A stretch of DNA of 40,491 bases from Nocardia carnea (GTDB lineage Bacteria; Actinomycetota; Actinomycetes; Mycobacteriales; Mycobacteriaceae): the NCBI RefSeq assembly GCF_029868855.1, contig NZ_JARWOV010000047.1:1-40491 (forward strand), in the 5' to 3' direction. Numbering within the stretch: the first letter of the stretch is position 1; the number at the start of each line of letters is the position of its first letter. Below are positions 8,556 through 17,156 of this stretch, piece after piece. The position numbers and the translations under genes are program-made. The notes under the pieces were generated by a model. That model saw only the letters and a program-made list of their open reading frames with translations, was not told the DNA's origin and did no database searches.

Positions 8556-8850
8556 CCCATAATGGTACCCGTTTCGGGATTCATGTCGTCGGGGTGCTGA
8601 AGTTGCAAGGATGCGCCGCCTACGACGACTCGGACGCCAGCGTCATCGCCTCCTCGAACGTGCCTCTCCCTTGAAAGAGACTTTCGGCTGGACTGAGGTG
8701 CACTCCGCCGTCACGGCCGGGCCGCGTTGCGCTGCATCCGGCGGCGGGCACACTGGGAGGATGATCCCCGCCGGGGCTTTCACTCCGATTACCCACCCAG
8801 CCGTACCGCGTGAGCCCATTTGCCACGCACCAAGCGGGACATCACCAGGC
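8556..8850. other. non-coding stretch between mazE and the type VII cassette
   Basis: I see no convincing gene in these 295 bases. Short open frames exist on both strands but have no recognisable domain or ribosome-binding site. The stretch contains the mazEF promoter side and the 3' flank of the type VII cassette. Confidence 0.5.
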
Positions 8851-9354
8851 TCAAGTATCTTTCTTGCCGCATACATATATCAACGAAATAACGTCCACAG
8901 GCCCTTCTTTGCCGAGTTCAGAAACATCGTCCAAGTAGGGTCGGCCTGCCTCCGAATCGGTATCTATTCGCTTGACGAAAACCCTGCAGTCATCGCCGTC
9001 GAACTCACCATGAGCTACCCAGTTGTACCGTGGAGGACCTTCGACCTCCCGGATCCAGTAGATATCCAGACCAGGAGCAGAAATCCTCTCGGTAACGTGT
9101 TCGTCCCGAGGCCCTGCGTACACGGTCTCGATCCCGTTCTCGTCCACTCTGCGCTCATAGATTTGTTCATATCCGGGTATTACTGTCTCGTCGGCGTGTC
9201 GACGTTCCGGCGACGGCCGAACTGCAACGAAAAAAAGAATGACGCCCACAGAAAGCACCAGAACAACGAGGAAGAGCACCCACTTCCCTTGCCCGGATCG
9301 GGAAATTATCGGCAATTGTACGCTCCATCCATCAGGTCCGTAGCGATCTTCCAA
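8851..9354 (-). CDS. single-pass membrane protein, candidate immunity protein
   Basis: A product of up to 167 residues with no family that I recognise. A strong transmembrane helix at about residues 24-44 (WVLFLVVLVLSVGVILFFVAV) is followed by about 120 soluble residues rich in acidic and aromatic residues, probably outside the membrane. The frame opens at a TTG that overlaps the effector gene by 49 bases; another TTG at 9315 would give a shorter overlap and still keep the helix. Position directly after a predicted cell-wall-cutting effector, a membrane anchor and lower GC than the core genes suggest an immunity protein that blocks the enzyme at the cell surface. That role is inference. Confidence 0.65.
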   Translation of the reverse strand: MEDRYGPDGWSVQLPIISRSGQGKWVLFLVVLVLSVGVILFFVAVRPSPERRHADETVIPGYEQIYERRVDENGIETVYAGPRDEHVTERISAPGLDIYWIREVEGPPRYNWVAHGEFDGDDCRVFVKRIDTDSEAGRPYLDDVSELGKEGPVDVISLIYVCGKKDT

Positions 9355-10955
9355 TTTTCATTCGTCATATTGATGTAGTTCTGCCCGTGGGTTCCCACTT
9401 CGCCCGCAGTGTTGTAATCGCCCAGAAAACTTTCGGCATTGTAACCTAAAGCAAGGTATTCATTGTGCGAGTACTGTTCGGTGATATTTTCATTCACCAC
9501 TCCCGACCAGTCGGAATCAATCCTTTTCAGGCTGTAGGCCACGGCCTTGATAGCGAGGGAGTCATCCTCGGTCATATCTTGCCAGGTCGCGTTTCCGAAA
9601 TCTTCGGGATATTTCGACTTGAGTGCGTTGAAAGTGTCCTCTTTGATATTCGCCAGTCCTAGTGACATACCCACCCCGTCGTCGATCAGCTTGCGTGGGC
9701 CGTTTCCCATTTCTCGCACTTGATCCCACCAGTGCGAACCGATACGGTCCTCGATCCAGGTATCCGATCGTTTTGCACCTTCGTTGTAGAGAACGGTCAA
9801 TACCAGGCGCGGATCGACACCCGCCTGGTTGCCGTATTCGACCGCGTCCTGAATCCAGCCCTTCACCCGGTCGTTGACTCCCCCGAAGTCTTGCTCACCC
9901 TCCGGCTTCAGCGCGCATTTCACCGGACCGGAGTTCCAGGTGGCGCGATTGGCCAGCTCGTCTATCGGCGACTGGGCGATTTCTTCCAGCTTGGCCTGGA
10001 TTGTGGGCAGAGCATCGGTGTCGGGGAAATTCGGCTGTGCGGTCACGGCGTAGAGGTCATGACCGGACACCGCAGCCGCGAGGGTCGCCGCGCCGGTGCG
10101 AGCCGACTCGGTGAAGATCTCACCGGAGCATGCGATCAACACGGCCGCGTCGAGTGTCGACGCCGATGCCGCCGCATCGGGGAATGCGCCGGGGACTGTG
10201 CCCGACAGGCAGGATCGGAAATCCGCCAGGCTTGTTTCGAAGCCACGCACTGCTGTGGTGAAACCCTTCGCAGCGGCCCCGACAGCGTTCGCGCCGTCTC
10301 GCAGGATCGTGAGATCATCGAGGATGTCGGGTGCTTCCGGTGCGCGAACCGAAGCGAAGGTTCCGATCAGATTCTGTAGCCTACTTCCCCCGCCGGAGCA
10401 GGCATTGTGGTCGGCGAACGCTTGCCATGCCGCCGCGGCTCTGCCGAGGGCGGCCGTGTCGCCCTCAGGGATCTGGGTGTTGTTCTGTCTCAGCGCGGTG
10501 AGCAGCTGGTCGGCGAGCGCGGCCGGTTGAGCCGTGAGCCCACGATCGTGTGTCGTATAAGGGGCGGGCTGGGCGTCCGGTATCCCGACACGGGCAGCGT
10601 CCATCTTCTGCCCCACGCGCGGCGGCGGCATCGCCGGCTGCGGCCCCTTGTTCGGATTACGGTCGGCGTCGTAGTTCGCCGCCGCCCAGTTGTAACCGGC
10701 CAGGTTCAACATATCGCTGAATGTGAGCAGCGCGTTCCCGTACGACACGACGGTCGCGATCATATGGTCGGCGACTCTACGGTATTCACTGTTCCAGTGG
10801 CCGGCGACATGGTCGTTGCCGCCCATACCATAGGTATCGGCCAGCTGAGGAACGAGAACCTGCGTGACCGCATTGTCGAGGGTGCCGTACTCGGTGAGAA
10901 GTTCTCGCGCGCATGCGTAGTAGACCTCGGGGTCCACCTGAATGGGGGGTGCCAT
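9306..10955 (-). CDS. type VII-secreted effector with C-terminal lysozyme-like domain
   Basis: A 549-residue protein built like a polymorphic toxin. Residues 1-110 resemble WXG100/PPE-type helical secretion domains (VDPEVYYACARELL, AGYNWAAANYDA). A proline-rich link near 110-140 is followed by a helical middle. Residues about 374-549 look like a lysozyme or lytic-transglycosylase domain: VDPRLVLTVLYNEGAKRSD with candidate catalytic Glu392, then MSLGLANIKEDTF in the place of the usual GLMQI motif, then ALGYNAESF like the AYNAG motif. It would cut peptidoglycan. Two WXG100-type genes lie just upstream, presumably secretion partners, and a membrane protein follows. The C-terminal part is visibly less GC-rich, as expected for an exchanged toxin tip. 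The fold call is by motif only. Confidence 0.72.
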   Translation of the reverse strand: MAPPIQVDPEVYYACARELLTEYGTLDNAVTQVLVPQLADTYGMGGNDHVAGHWNSEYRRVADHMIATVVSYGNALLTFSDMLNLAGYNWAAANYDADRNPNKGPQPAMPPPRVGQKMDAARVGIPDAQPAPYTTHDRGLTAQPAALADQLLTALRQNNTQIPEGDTAALGRAAAAWQAFADHNACSGGGSRLQNLIGTFASVRAPEAPDILDDLTILRDGANAVGAAAKGFTTAVRGFETSLADFRSCLSGTVPGAFPDAAASASTLDAAVLIACSGEIFTESARTGAATLAAAVSGHDLYAVTAQPNFPDTDALPTIQAKLEEIAQSPIDELANRATWNSGPVKCALKPEGEQDFGGVNDRVKGWIQDAVEYGNQAGVDPRLVLTVLYNEGAKRSDTWIEDRIGSHWWDQVREMGNGPRKLIDDGVGMSLGLANIKEDTFNALKSKYPEDFGNATWQDMTEDDSLAIKAVAYSLKRIDSDWSGVVNENITEQYSHNEYLALGYNAESFLGDYNTAGEVGTHGQNYINMTNENWKIATDLMDGAYNCR

Positions 10956-10987
10956 GAATGGTTGCCTCCGAAGGTCGTCGGGCCGGA

Positions 10988-11284
10988 TCAGCGGCGGCGG
11001 AAGATTCCGGCATTTGCAGTGGCAGCATTTGTGTAACTGGTATGCGCCGCTGCCGCGGATTTTTCCAGGTCGGTCACGCTGTCCCGGATGTCCTGCACTT
11101 CCCTGCTCCAGTCCCTATGGGCATCGTTGAACGCCGTCGCGGCCAGACCCGACCACGATGGGTCCATCCCTCGAATATGCGATTCCAGGCCGGACAGACA
11201 ATCTTCCAGAAAGCCCTGGTATCCGCGCAGGCGTGCGGTCAGGTCGTCCAGTGCGGCCGGGTCGACAGCGAATTCACCGGTCAT
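10988..11284 (-). CDS. WXG100-family protein (ESX substrate or partner)
   Basis: A 98-residue all-helical protein with two helices joined by a W-S-G turn (DPSWSGLAATAFND near residues 41-54), the hallmark of EsxA/EsxB-type WXG100 proteins. These pair as helical hairpins and carry partner proteins through type VII secretion. It lies 32 bases before the effector gene and 31 bases after the other WXG100-type gene, in one apparent operon. A C-terminal RRR tail is unusual for the family. No ESX core components (EccC and so on) are in the window, so secretion would use an apparatus encoded elsewhere. Confidence 0.82.
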   Translation of the reverse strand: MTGEFAVDPAALDDLTARLRGYQGFLEDCLSGLESHIRGMDPSWSGLAATAFNDAHRDWSREVQDIRDSVTDLEKSAAAAHTSYTNAATANAGIFRRR

Positions 11285-11315
11285 CGTGGCTACTCCTCGA
11301 TCCGAGCGTCGGTGG

Positions 11316-11642
11316 TCACAGATTCAGACTGGATACGGCGGCTGCGGTGGAGTCGTCGGTCTCGACATAGTTGTCGGCGGTAATTCCGAGTTTTTCCGCC
11401 AGTTCGAACAATTCGTTCCACACGACCTCGGAACTGTCGCGCATCTCGGCCCACGCCGCGCGATACGAATCGGCTGCCGTACCGGTCCAGGAACCCAGGA
11501 GTGTTGTCACGTCCAGATCCAGCGTCGATGCTCCCGAGCGGAGCTCGGTCGCAATACGATAAGCGACACGACCGATGTTCCTGACCTCCTCAGGAACTAC
11601 GGATAGCCCACTATCCACCACGCCGCTACCCCCATCGATCAA
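11316..11642 (-). CDS. WXG100-family protein, first gene of type VII cassette
   Basis: A 108-residue helical protein with the WXG-type turn GSWTGTAADSYRAAW near residues 50-64 and a C-terminal YVETDD segment resembling the YxxxD/E export signal of type VII substrates. With the next WXG100-type gene it probably forms the heterodimer that takes the effector to the secretion system. It is the first gene of the minus-strand cassette. Divergently, on the plus strand, lies the pglY remnant. Confidence 0.82.
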   Translation of the reverse strand: MIDGGSGVVDSGLSVVPEEVRNIGRVAYRIATELRSGASTLDLDVTTLLGSWTGTAADSYRAAWAEMRDSSEVVWNELFELAEKLGITADNYVETDDSTAAAVSSLNL

Positions 11643-11894
11643 ACTTCAGTCGTCCTGCGGGGGTGCTGGAGACACGCGCGAACGAAGTACAGCATACCGG
11701 CCGAAGCCGTCCAGAGAACCGCAGCGGGAGTGCTTTCCCAGCACACCGGTACGTCAGGGACCGGTCTCTGCGTAGGCGAGGGCATGGGTCCGTTGATAGG
11801 TAACGTTCGGGCGGCGGCACCGACGTACCATGCAGTGCGGATACGGAGGCCGAGTCACCACGCGCTCGGGATCGCGCACAGGGGCGGCGGCCGC

Positions 11895-12530
11895 CGGCGG
11901 ATCGTCATCGATCTGCCCTACGACGAAGGCCCGCGCACCCCGATCGAAGACGCCAATCGCATGCGCGGGCTGCGGGAACGCCAGCAGGACAACCCGGCGC
12001 GCACCGTGGCCTGGCTGCCCACCCATCTGTCCGAGAAACGCCGCGCCGATTTCGGCCGGCTCGTGGTGATCGACAAAGCGCTGGCCGACGAGCGCCGGTT
12101 CGACACCCAGTACGCCCAGCACCTCAACGCCGATAATCGCGCTGCCGCGAAACAACTGTTGCAGTCGCAGCACGAAACCCTGCGCGGCCAGCTGAAAGCC
12201 GCTTTCGAACAGGCCTACGGCCTGGCCGAGAAAATCGATGTCACCACCGAAATCGAACAGCACTTCCATCCGCTACCCGAGGCAGAGGGGCTGACGCTCC
12301 CCATCGGTCAGTCGATGCGCGAGGGGATTCGCGATATAGCCAGGAAGCTGATGGCCCACCAGTTCCCCGATCACCCGGATCTGGACCCGGAACGCACCTG
12401 TTCCGCGGTCCGCGCGGCAGATACGAAAACCGTGCTCACCCAGAGCCGTTCAGCTGCGGAATCGCGAGACGGGCGCGTGGAGGTGCCCGCGAAGGACCGG
12501 GCGCTGATGCGCCGACTGGCCACGGCACCC
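11895..12530 (+). pseudogene. pglY: pglY fragment (BREX type 2 phage-resistance ATPase)
   Basis: About 210 residues match, from memory, the middle of PglY, the large ATPase of BREX type 2 (Pgl) phage defence. Matching stretches are VIDLPYDEGPRTPIEDANR, TVAWLPTHLSEKRRADFGR, YAQHLNADNRAAAKQLLQSQ, HQFPDHPDLDPE and GRVEVPAKDRALMRRLATAP. Full PglY is more than 1,100 residues; both the N-terminal P-loop region and the C terminus are gone. The frame stays open from 11730, but sequence before about 11895 does not look like PglY. At 12518-12530 the homology stops and the 3' part of a helicase gene begins in another frame. It is a dead remnant, not a working gene. Confidence 0.72.
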
Positions 12531-13400
12531 TCGGCGACCGGGTATGTACCGAAGAATGGAACGGGCTCCCTCCGTTCGACGCAACCGCCGCCCCCATCTT
12601 GCGAAATCTCCTCGCCAACGGTTACCTCGACGAGGACGGCGGGCTACTGCATATCGGGCCTGCCGCCGAGAAACGCTTCGGCACCCGGCACTTCCTAGAG
12701 CTCACCGCCGCGTTCACCGCCCCACCCCAGTTCACTGTGCTTGCCGGCCGTCAGGAGGTCGGAGAAGCGGATCCCAGCATGCTCACCGACGACCGTCCAG
12801 GTGCCCGACGTCTGCTGCTCGCCGGGCGCAGTTGGCAGGTGGGCTACATCGATTGGAAGCGACGTCGGGTGTTCGTCGAACCCGCGGACGGCGGGGGCAT
12901 CGCAAAATGGTCCGATCGAGGAATCCGCGGACTCTCGTTCGAATTCACCCGCACGGTACTGCGCGGAGCTGATCCTCCTGTCGACCTCACACAGCGAGCG
13001 ACGGCCAGGCTCGCGGAACTGCGCGCCACCCGGTCCGGCACGATCGACGGTGGGGCGACAGTCGTCTACTTCGAGCCCGCCGCAGCGCGGTGGTGGACAT
13101 GGGCCGGATATCGGGCCGATGCCACGCTGGCCACCGCACTGCCGACAGTTACCGCAGGACACCGACCGGACGATTTCGGCATTACGCTTCGACCCGACCT
13201 CACTGCCGAAGAATGGCGAATTTTCCTCACGACAGCACGCGCCGAACTCCCGGATCTGGAACTGCCTACCGCTGATAGGCAGGCTGTGGACGGACTGCAG
13301 TTCTCCGATGTGCTCCCACCCGATCTCGCCGCGGCGACCGCCTCCGCTCGACTCGCCGATCTCTACGGCGCACGCCGAGTGTTGAGTGAGTTATGTGCGG
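12518..13400 (+). pseudogene. brxHI: brxHI fragment, C-terminal part of Lhr-like helicase
   Basis: About 290 residues of the C-terminal region of the Lhr-like helicase BrxHI from BREX type 2 loci. Readable parts are VCTEEWNGLPPFDATAAPIL, LLHIGPAAEKRFGTRHFLEL, FTAPPQFTVLAGRQEVGE, WQVGYIDWKRRRVFVEPADG and ARWWTWAGYRADATLA. The helicase motor (Walker A, DEAH) is missing. The frame differs from the pglY fragment before it, so no fusion protein is made. After about 13400 the helicase homology ends; the frame happens to stay open into the next gene but carries no domain. In complete type 2 loci pglZ and brxD lie between these genes; both are absent. Confidence 0.7.
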
Positions 13401-13765
13401 TTCATCCGCATCGCTCGAGCGTTCACACGGAGTCAACTCACTCCTACCCGCATCCCATTCCGTCGAGCGGCCCCGGCCGACCAGACGATCGGCGAGCCAC
13501 GGGAGAACTAACAACCCGCTTCCCGAAACGCGTACTCGATCCCGGCTGCCGGGTTACCCATCGCCTACATCGGCATCGGCAGGTCAGCCCGCACACCGCC
13601 GTGCAGCAGTATTCGCGACGCCTGCAACCTCCGGCGAGAGTCGTTGCGAAGACGCCGCGCTCATACCCGCGTATCGCAAGCGGGCTGACAGTTCGGCACC
13701 ACAGAGTGAGGCGAGTCTGGCCAGGGCTTCCTAGCATCGGTCCTGCCGAGCCGATGGAGGACGAA
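13401..13765. other. intergenic remnant zone
   Basis: No intact gene. It holds the end of the helicase remnant and, at 13462-13558, a decayed copy of the 3' end of an amino-acid ABC ATPase gene. The remaining part leads to the lipoprotein gene, whose ribosome-binding site GGAGG is at 13756-13760. I see nothing else here. Confidence 0.55.
13462..13558 (+). repeat. direct repeat, right copy (decayed ABC ATPase 3' end)
   Basis: The sequence matches 7716-7813 with substitutions and small indels. Allowing one frameshift it encodes ERGPADQTIGEP then TTRFPKRVLDPG, against [10 protein letters not shown] and [11 protein letters not shown] in the intact gene. It is a fragment only; the rest of the ATPase is absent. 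Confidence 0.62.
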
Positions 13766-14908
13766 ATGCACAGCAGAATCGAAACTTTCGGCGCTGTATG
13801 CGTCGCGGCCGCACTGACTGTGTGCGCATGCGGAACCGGGAACGACCTGGGTACCACCCCTACCCGCGGCTATGCCGCCGTACAGGATGTACTGCAGCGG
13901 CTGACCACCGTCGACGGCGCACCGGGGGCCTTGCTCGAAGTACGCGATGGACACGGCAGAACGGTTCTGACCAGCGGTGTCGCCGATATCGAGACCCGTG
14001 CGCCGATGGCCGGCGACAGTAGGTTCCGGATCGGCAGTATGACCAAAGTCTTCGTGGCCACTGTGGTGCTGCAACTCGTGAGTGAGCACCGGGTAGCGCT
14101 CGACGCGCCGATCGAGCAGTACCTGCCCGGAACGATCCGGGGCAACGGCCACGACGGAAACGACATCACCGTGCGGCATTTGCTCCAGCAGACCAGCGGG
14201 CTGCCCGACTATCTGGACCATCTGACCCCGGAGCGGATTCTGCGGAACCCACTAGAACACCATGATCCACAGGAACTGGTGCACATCGCGCTGGCTCATC
14301 CTCGGCTGTTCCCGCCGGGCACCGACTGGGATTACTCCAGCACGAATTATCTGCTGGCCGGCCTGCTCATCGAGAACGTGACCGGCCGGCCCTACGGGGA
14401 GGCGGTCGGTCGGCGCATCATCGAGCCACTCGGCCTGCGCGACACCTCCGTTCCCGGAAGCGAACCGAGCATTCCGGGCGATCATCCGCGTGGTTACGGC
14501 AGGCAGGGAAACTCCGGTCCGATCGACCTGACCGAGTTCAGTCCGTCCAGCGCGGGCGCCGCCGGGGCGATGATCTCCAGCGCCGCGGATGTGAACCGAT
14601 TCCTCGACTCGCTCGTGAACGGCCGCCTGCTGCCCCGGCCCGAACTCCAGGCGATGATGACGACCCGGCCGACCGGCAATTCCCGCAACGCTGCCTACGG
14701 GCTGGGTTTGCAGAGCACGCCGCTGCCCTGCGGAGGGTCGTCCTGGGGCCATTCCGGGGAGATATTCGGCTTCCAGACGATCGGCGCGACCACGACAGAC
14801 GGCCGGAGCGCGACGGTGATGGCCAACCTTTCTCCCGGTGCGAGCGACGCACAGGACGCCGATATTCACACCGCCCTCAGCGCGGCGTTGTGTGCGAGTA
14901 AGCCCTAG
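13766..14908 (+). CDS. serine hydrolase of the class C beta-lactamase / D-Ala carboxypeptidase fold (lipoprotein)
   Basis: A 380-residue exported serine hydrolase. The N terminus has a signal sequence ending in a cysteine pair (LTVCACGTG), with Cys22 the likely lipidated residue, though the lipobox is not canonical. The catalytic set is present: SxxK as SMTK with flanking GS, a YSS in place of the usual YxN (DYSSTNYLLAGLL), and the third motif HSG in WGHSGEIFG. This fold covers D-Ala-D-Ala peptidases, esterases and class C beta-lactamases; the YSS variant makes peptidase or esterase more likely than lactamase. The start is set by GGAGG five bases before ATG. The same open frame extends upstream into the helicase remnant by chance only. 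Confidence 0.87.
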   Translation: MHSRIETFGAVCVAAALTVCACGTGNDLGTTPTRGYAAVQDVLQRLTTVDGAPGALLEVRDGHGRTVLTSGVADIETRAPMAGDSRFRIGSMTKVFVATVVLQLVSEHRVALDAPIEQYLPGTIRGNGHDGNDITVRHLLQQTSGLPDYLDHLTPERILRNPLEHHDPQELVHIALAHPRLFPPGTDWDYSSTNYLLAGLLIENVTGRPYGEAVGRRIIEPLGLRDTSVPGSEPSIPGDHPRGYGRQGNSGPIDLTEFSPSSAGAAGAMISSAADVNRFLDSLVNGRLLPRPELQAMMTTRPTGNSRNAAYGLGLQSTPLPCGGSSWGHSGEIFGFQTIGATTTDGRSATVMANLSPGASDAQDADIHTALSAALCASKP

Positions 14909-15125
14909 CCGCCTCGAAAACAGCGGAGTCCACTCGAGATCGGCCGTATCGCCGTCGACGCGGGCCACCTCGCCGGCCTCGTCATGCCCTCGGCCGCGCC
15001 CACGCCGTCCATATCGACCTCCGGCACTGCCACCGCCCCGCCGCCGCACAGTTCCGCAAGCCGCCCCAGGCAATGGGGCGCTCACGTCTGCCCGCACTTG
15101 CTCGGAGCACCCCGCCCGTAGTCGT

Positions 15126-15974
15126 CTAGAACAGTTCAGGTGTCGCCGGTGGCATATCGTCGAGAAACGAACTCACCATCGGTACCAGCACCGCCGACTC
15201 CCCGCTGATACCGATATGCGATGTCGCGGGTAGAATCACCAAGCGCGCAACCGGTGCCTTCTGCAGCATCCCCGAGGCCGCCGCTTCTTCGTCACCGCCC
15301 CCGCGCAACGTGAACATCCGCAAGGCATGCTCCGGTTTCACGCCGTCCGCATCACCGACTATCACCATCGTCTTCGCCGAAATCGAACGCATCTGCGTGT
15401 CACTGATGTTCTGGTCTTCGATATTCAGCACTTTCATCTTTTCGACATAGGCGTCGAATGCCGTGGGGTCCGGCGTGTGCTCCCGGAACGCCTTTTCGAC
15501 AGCTGTACCGGCGAAGGCTGACGCGTCGAGACCCCCGATGCCCTCCAGCACCGAGGGATACCAGCCGTCCCGGCGGAAGGTGGCCGACATCGGAACCAGC
15601 TTGCCCACGAGCATCGGATGGCGAAGCGCGAGCTGCAGCGCGACCCCGCCACCTTGCGAGTAGCCCATGACATCCGCGCGCTCGATATTCAAGGCGCGCA
15701 GTAATTCCGCCGCATCGTCGGCGAATTGCTCGTACGACATAGCCCGCGCAGTATCCGAAGTGCGGCCGTGCCCTTGCTGATCGAAGACGATCACTGCCCG
15801 CTCACCCGCGAAACCGGATACCCACGGCGTCATCGAGTCGGTGGCCATGAACGCACCGGGTATGAGCAGCAGCGGAGGTGTTGTCGAATCGCCGAGCTCT
15901 CCGTGTACTTCGTAATACAAGCTCAGACCGTTGATCGGCAGGTGACCACTGCGCGAAGGCTTCGTTACCGTCAT
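15126..15974 (-). CDS. alpha/beta-hydrolase
   Basis: A 282-residue alpha/beta-hydrolase fold enzyme. The nucleophile elbow is GYSQGG, the acid is likely the Asp in VGDADG and the base the His in TSHIG near the C terminus. The oxyanion region reads LLLIPGAFMATDS. It resembles the broad esterase/haloperoxidase-like group; the substrate is unknown. The ATG overlaps the stop of the upstream DUF899 gene by four bases, so the two are co-translated and may share a function, perhaps in detoxification. There is no signal peptide, so it acts in the cytoplasm. Confidence 0.87.
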   Translation of the reverse strand: MTVTKPSRSGHLPINGLSLYYEVHGELGDSTTPPLLLIPGAFMATDSMTPWVSGFAGERAVIVFDQQGHGRTSDTARAMSYEQFADDAAELLRALNIERADVMGYSQGGGVALQLALRHPMLVGKLVPMSATFRRDGWYPSVLEGIGGLDASAFAGTAVEKAFREHTPDPTAFDAYVEKMKVLNIEDQNISDTQMRSISAKTMVIVGDADGVKPEHALRMFTLRGGGDEEAAASGMLQKAPVARLVILPATSHIGISGESAVLVPMVSSFLDDMPPATPELF

Positions 15975-16717
15975 TTCGCGCGTCCCCGGGAACCGGCGGC
16001 GCTCGCGGGCCCCGCAGTAGCGTCTGCCTCCGGACCGTAGAGCCGGGCAACGTCAGGAGAGTCGAGCCACTTGGAGTAGGTGGGCGATTTCGGCCACCCG
16101 TCGGGTGAATCCTGCCATTCCTCCTGGCGACCCCACGGCAGGATATCGACCAACGCGAACGTGTAGCTGAGCTGCTCGGTACCCCGGCCGTTGGTGTGCC
16201 AGGTGCGGTAGACCTTGTCGCCGTCGCGGAGAAACACATTCACCGCGAACCCCCCGCCGGGCGGTGCGTCCACATCGGCGCCGAACGAACTCTCCGACGA
16301 CGAATACCAGTCCATCGTATTGCCGACCTTCGTCTTGTAGGCCAGCGCCTCGTCGATGGGTCCGTTGGTGACGATGACGAAGCGGGCGTCGTAGTTGTCG
16401 AGCCAGCCCAACCGGACATACTGCGATGTGAGCCCGGTACAGCCGCCGCACTGCCACTCCGCGCCGTCGGACCACATGTGGTTGTAGACGATGAGCTGAG
16501 AGCGCCCGTCGAAAACGTCGACCAGCCGGACCGGGCCGTCCGGGCCGATCAGTGTGTAGTCCGGGAGCTCGACCATCGGCAGCCTGCGGCGTTGCGCGGC
16601 GATCGCGTCCAGTTCACGGGTGGCGGCCTTCTCCCGCTTCCGCAGGTCGTCGAGCGCGGTCTGCCAAGTCTGCCGGTCGACGATCGGTGGCAGGGCGCCG
16701 GCGGTGTGCTCGGTCAT
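15971..16717 (-). CDS. DUF899 thioredoxin-like family protein
   Basis: A 248-residue protein of the DUF899 family, which has a thioredoxin-like fold. It shows family stretches LPDYTLIGPDGPVRLVDVF, QLIVYNHMWSDGAEWQCGGC and YSSSESSFGADV, with the CxxC-like pair WQCGGC present. Its biochemical role is not established; a redox function is a reasonable guess. The start is the ATG preceded by GGAGG (reverse strand, just above 16717); the frame is open further upstream but without a ribosome-binding site. It is the first gene of a coupled pair with the alpha/beta-hydrolase. Confidence 0.87.
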   Translation of the reverse strand: MTEHTAGALPPIVDRQTWQTALDDLRKREKAATRELDAIAAQRRRLPMVELPDYTLIGPDGPVRLVDVFDGRSQLIVYNHMWSDGAEWQCGGCTGLTSQYVRLGWLDNYDARFVIVTNGPIDEALAYKTKVGNTMDWYSSSESSFGADVDAPPGGGFAVNVFLRDGDKVYRTWHTNGRGTEQLSYTFALVDILPWGRQEEWQDSPDGWPKSPTYSKWLDSPDVARLYGPEADATAGPASAAGSRGRAK

Positions 16718-16867
16718 GATTTCCTCCAGAGTCCGGATGGATCTGCTCTGGAGGTATCGACCGGGTACGAACCCAGAAATCATCGGTCCCGGGGCCATCT
16801 ACGATAATTTTCTGCCCCGGCCGCTGCCGCTCGGCATCGACGTGGCGTTCGTCGGAGAGGCTGACAG

Positions 16868-17155
16868 CTACGACGCCACGGTAACGATCACCGTCAAGAG
16901 ATAGAGAAAGGCCGTGGTGGCGATAGCGGCGACCAAACCGATTCCGAAGCGTCTGGGCTTCCCCCGAAAAGCGCATAACACCACCGCGAGAACGAATTCG
17001 ACACCGTACATTGCGGCGAATAATACGCTCAGTATCGGGAAAACAGTGACGGGCACAATATTGATGAACATGAGCAGGAGTGCGGTGATCCACGATGAAC
17101 TTCCGAAATCGGCTCGCGGAAGTTCCGGGTGAGTGTTCCCCTCGTGAGCGGTCAC
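16868..17155 (-). CDS. small two-helix membrane protein
   Basis: A 95-residue protein not matched to any family. Two or three hydrophobic helices are visible: about residues 22-42 (SWITALLLMFINIVPVTVFP), 45-62 and 73-94. It begins one base after the stop of the previous small membrane protein, in a tight five-gene run with EspC/WXG-type genes. By position it could be an immunity or accessory factor of a type VII effector; that is inference. Base composition is noticeably lower in GC than the surrounding core genes. Confidence 0.6.
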   Translation of the reverse strand: MTAHEGNTHPELPRADFGSSSWITALLLMFINIVPVTVFPILSVLFAAMYGVEFVLAVVLCAFRGKPRRFGIGLVAAIATTAFLYLLTVIVTVAS

Positions 17156-17156
17156 G

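Noticed and set aside
8611..9378. A 255-codon plus-strand frame opposite the candidate immunity gene
   Set aside because: The minus strand has the membrane helix and tight coupling to the effector. The plus frame has no domain or ribosome-binding site.
12599..14908. One long open frame that would give a 769-residue protein
   Set aside because: It joins a helicase remnant, non-coding sequence and a lipoprotein gene by chance. The lipoprotein has its own start with a good ribosome-binding site and signal peptide.
13766..14908. True beta-lactamase resistance gene
   Set aside because: The fold is shared by many peptidases and esterases and the second motif is YSS, not YxN. A resistance claim cannot be supported.
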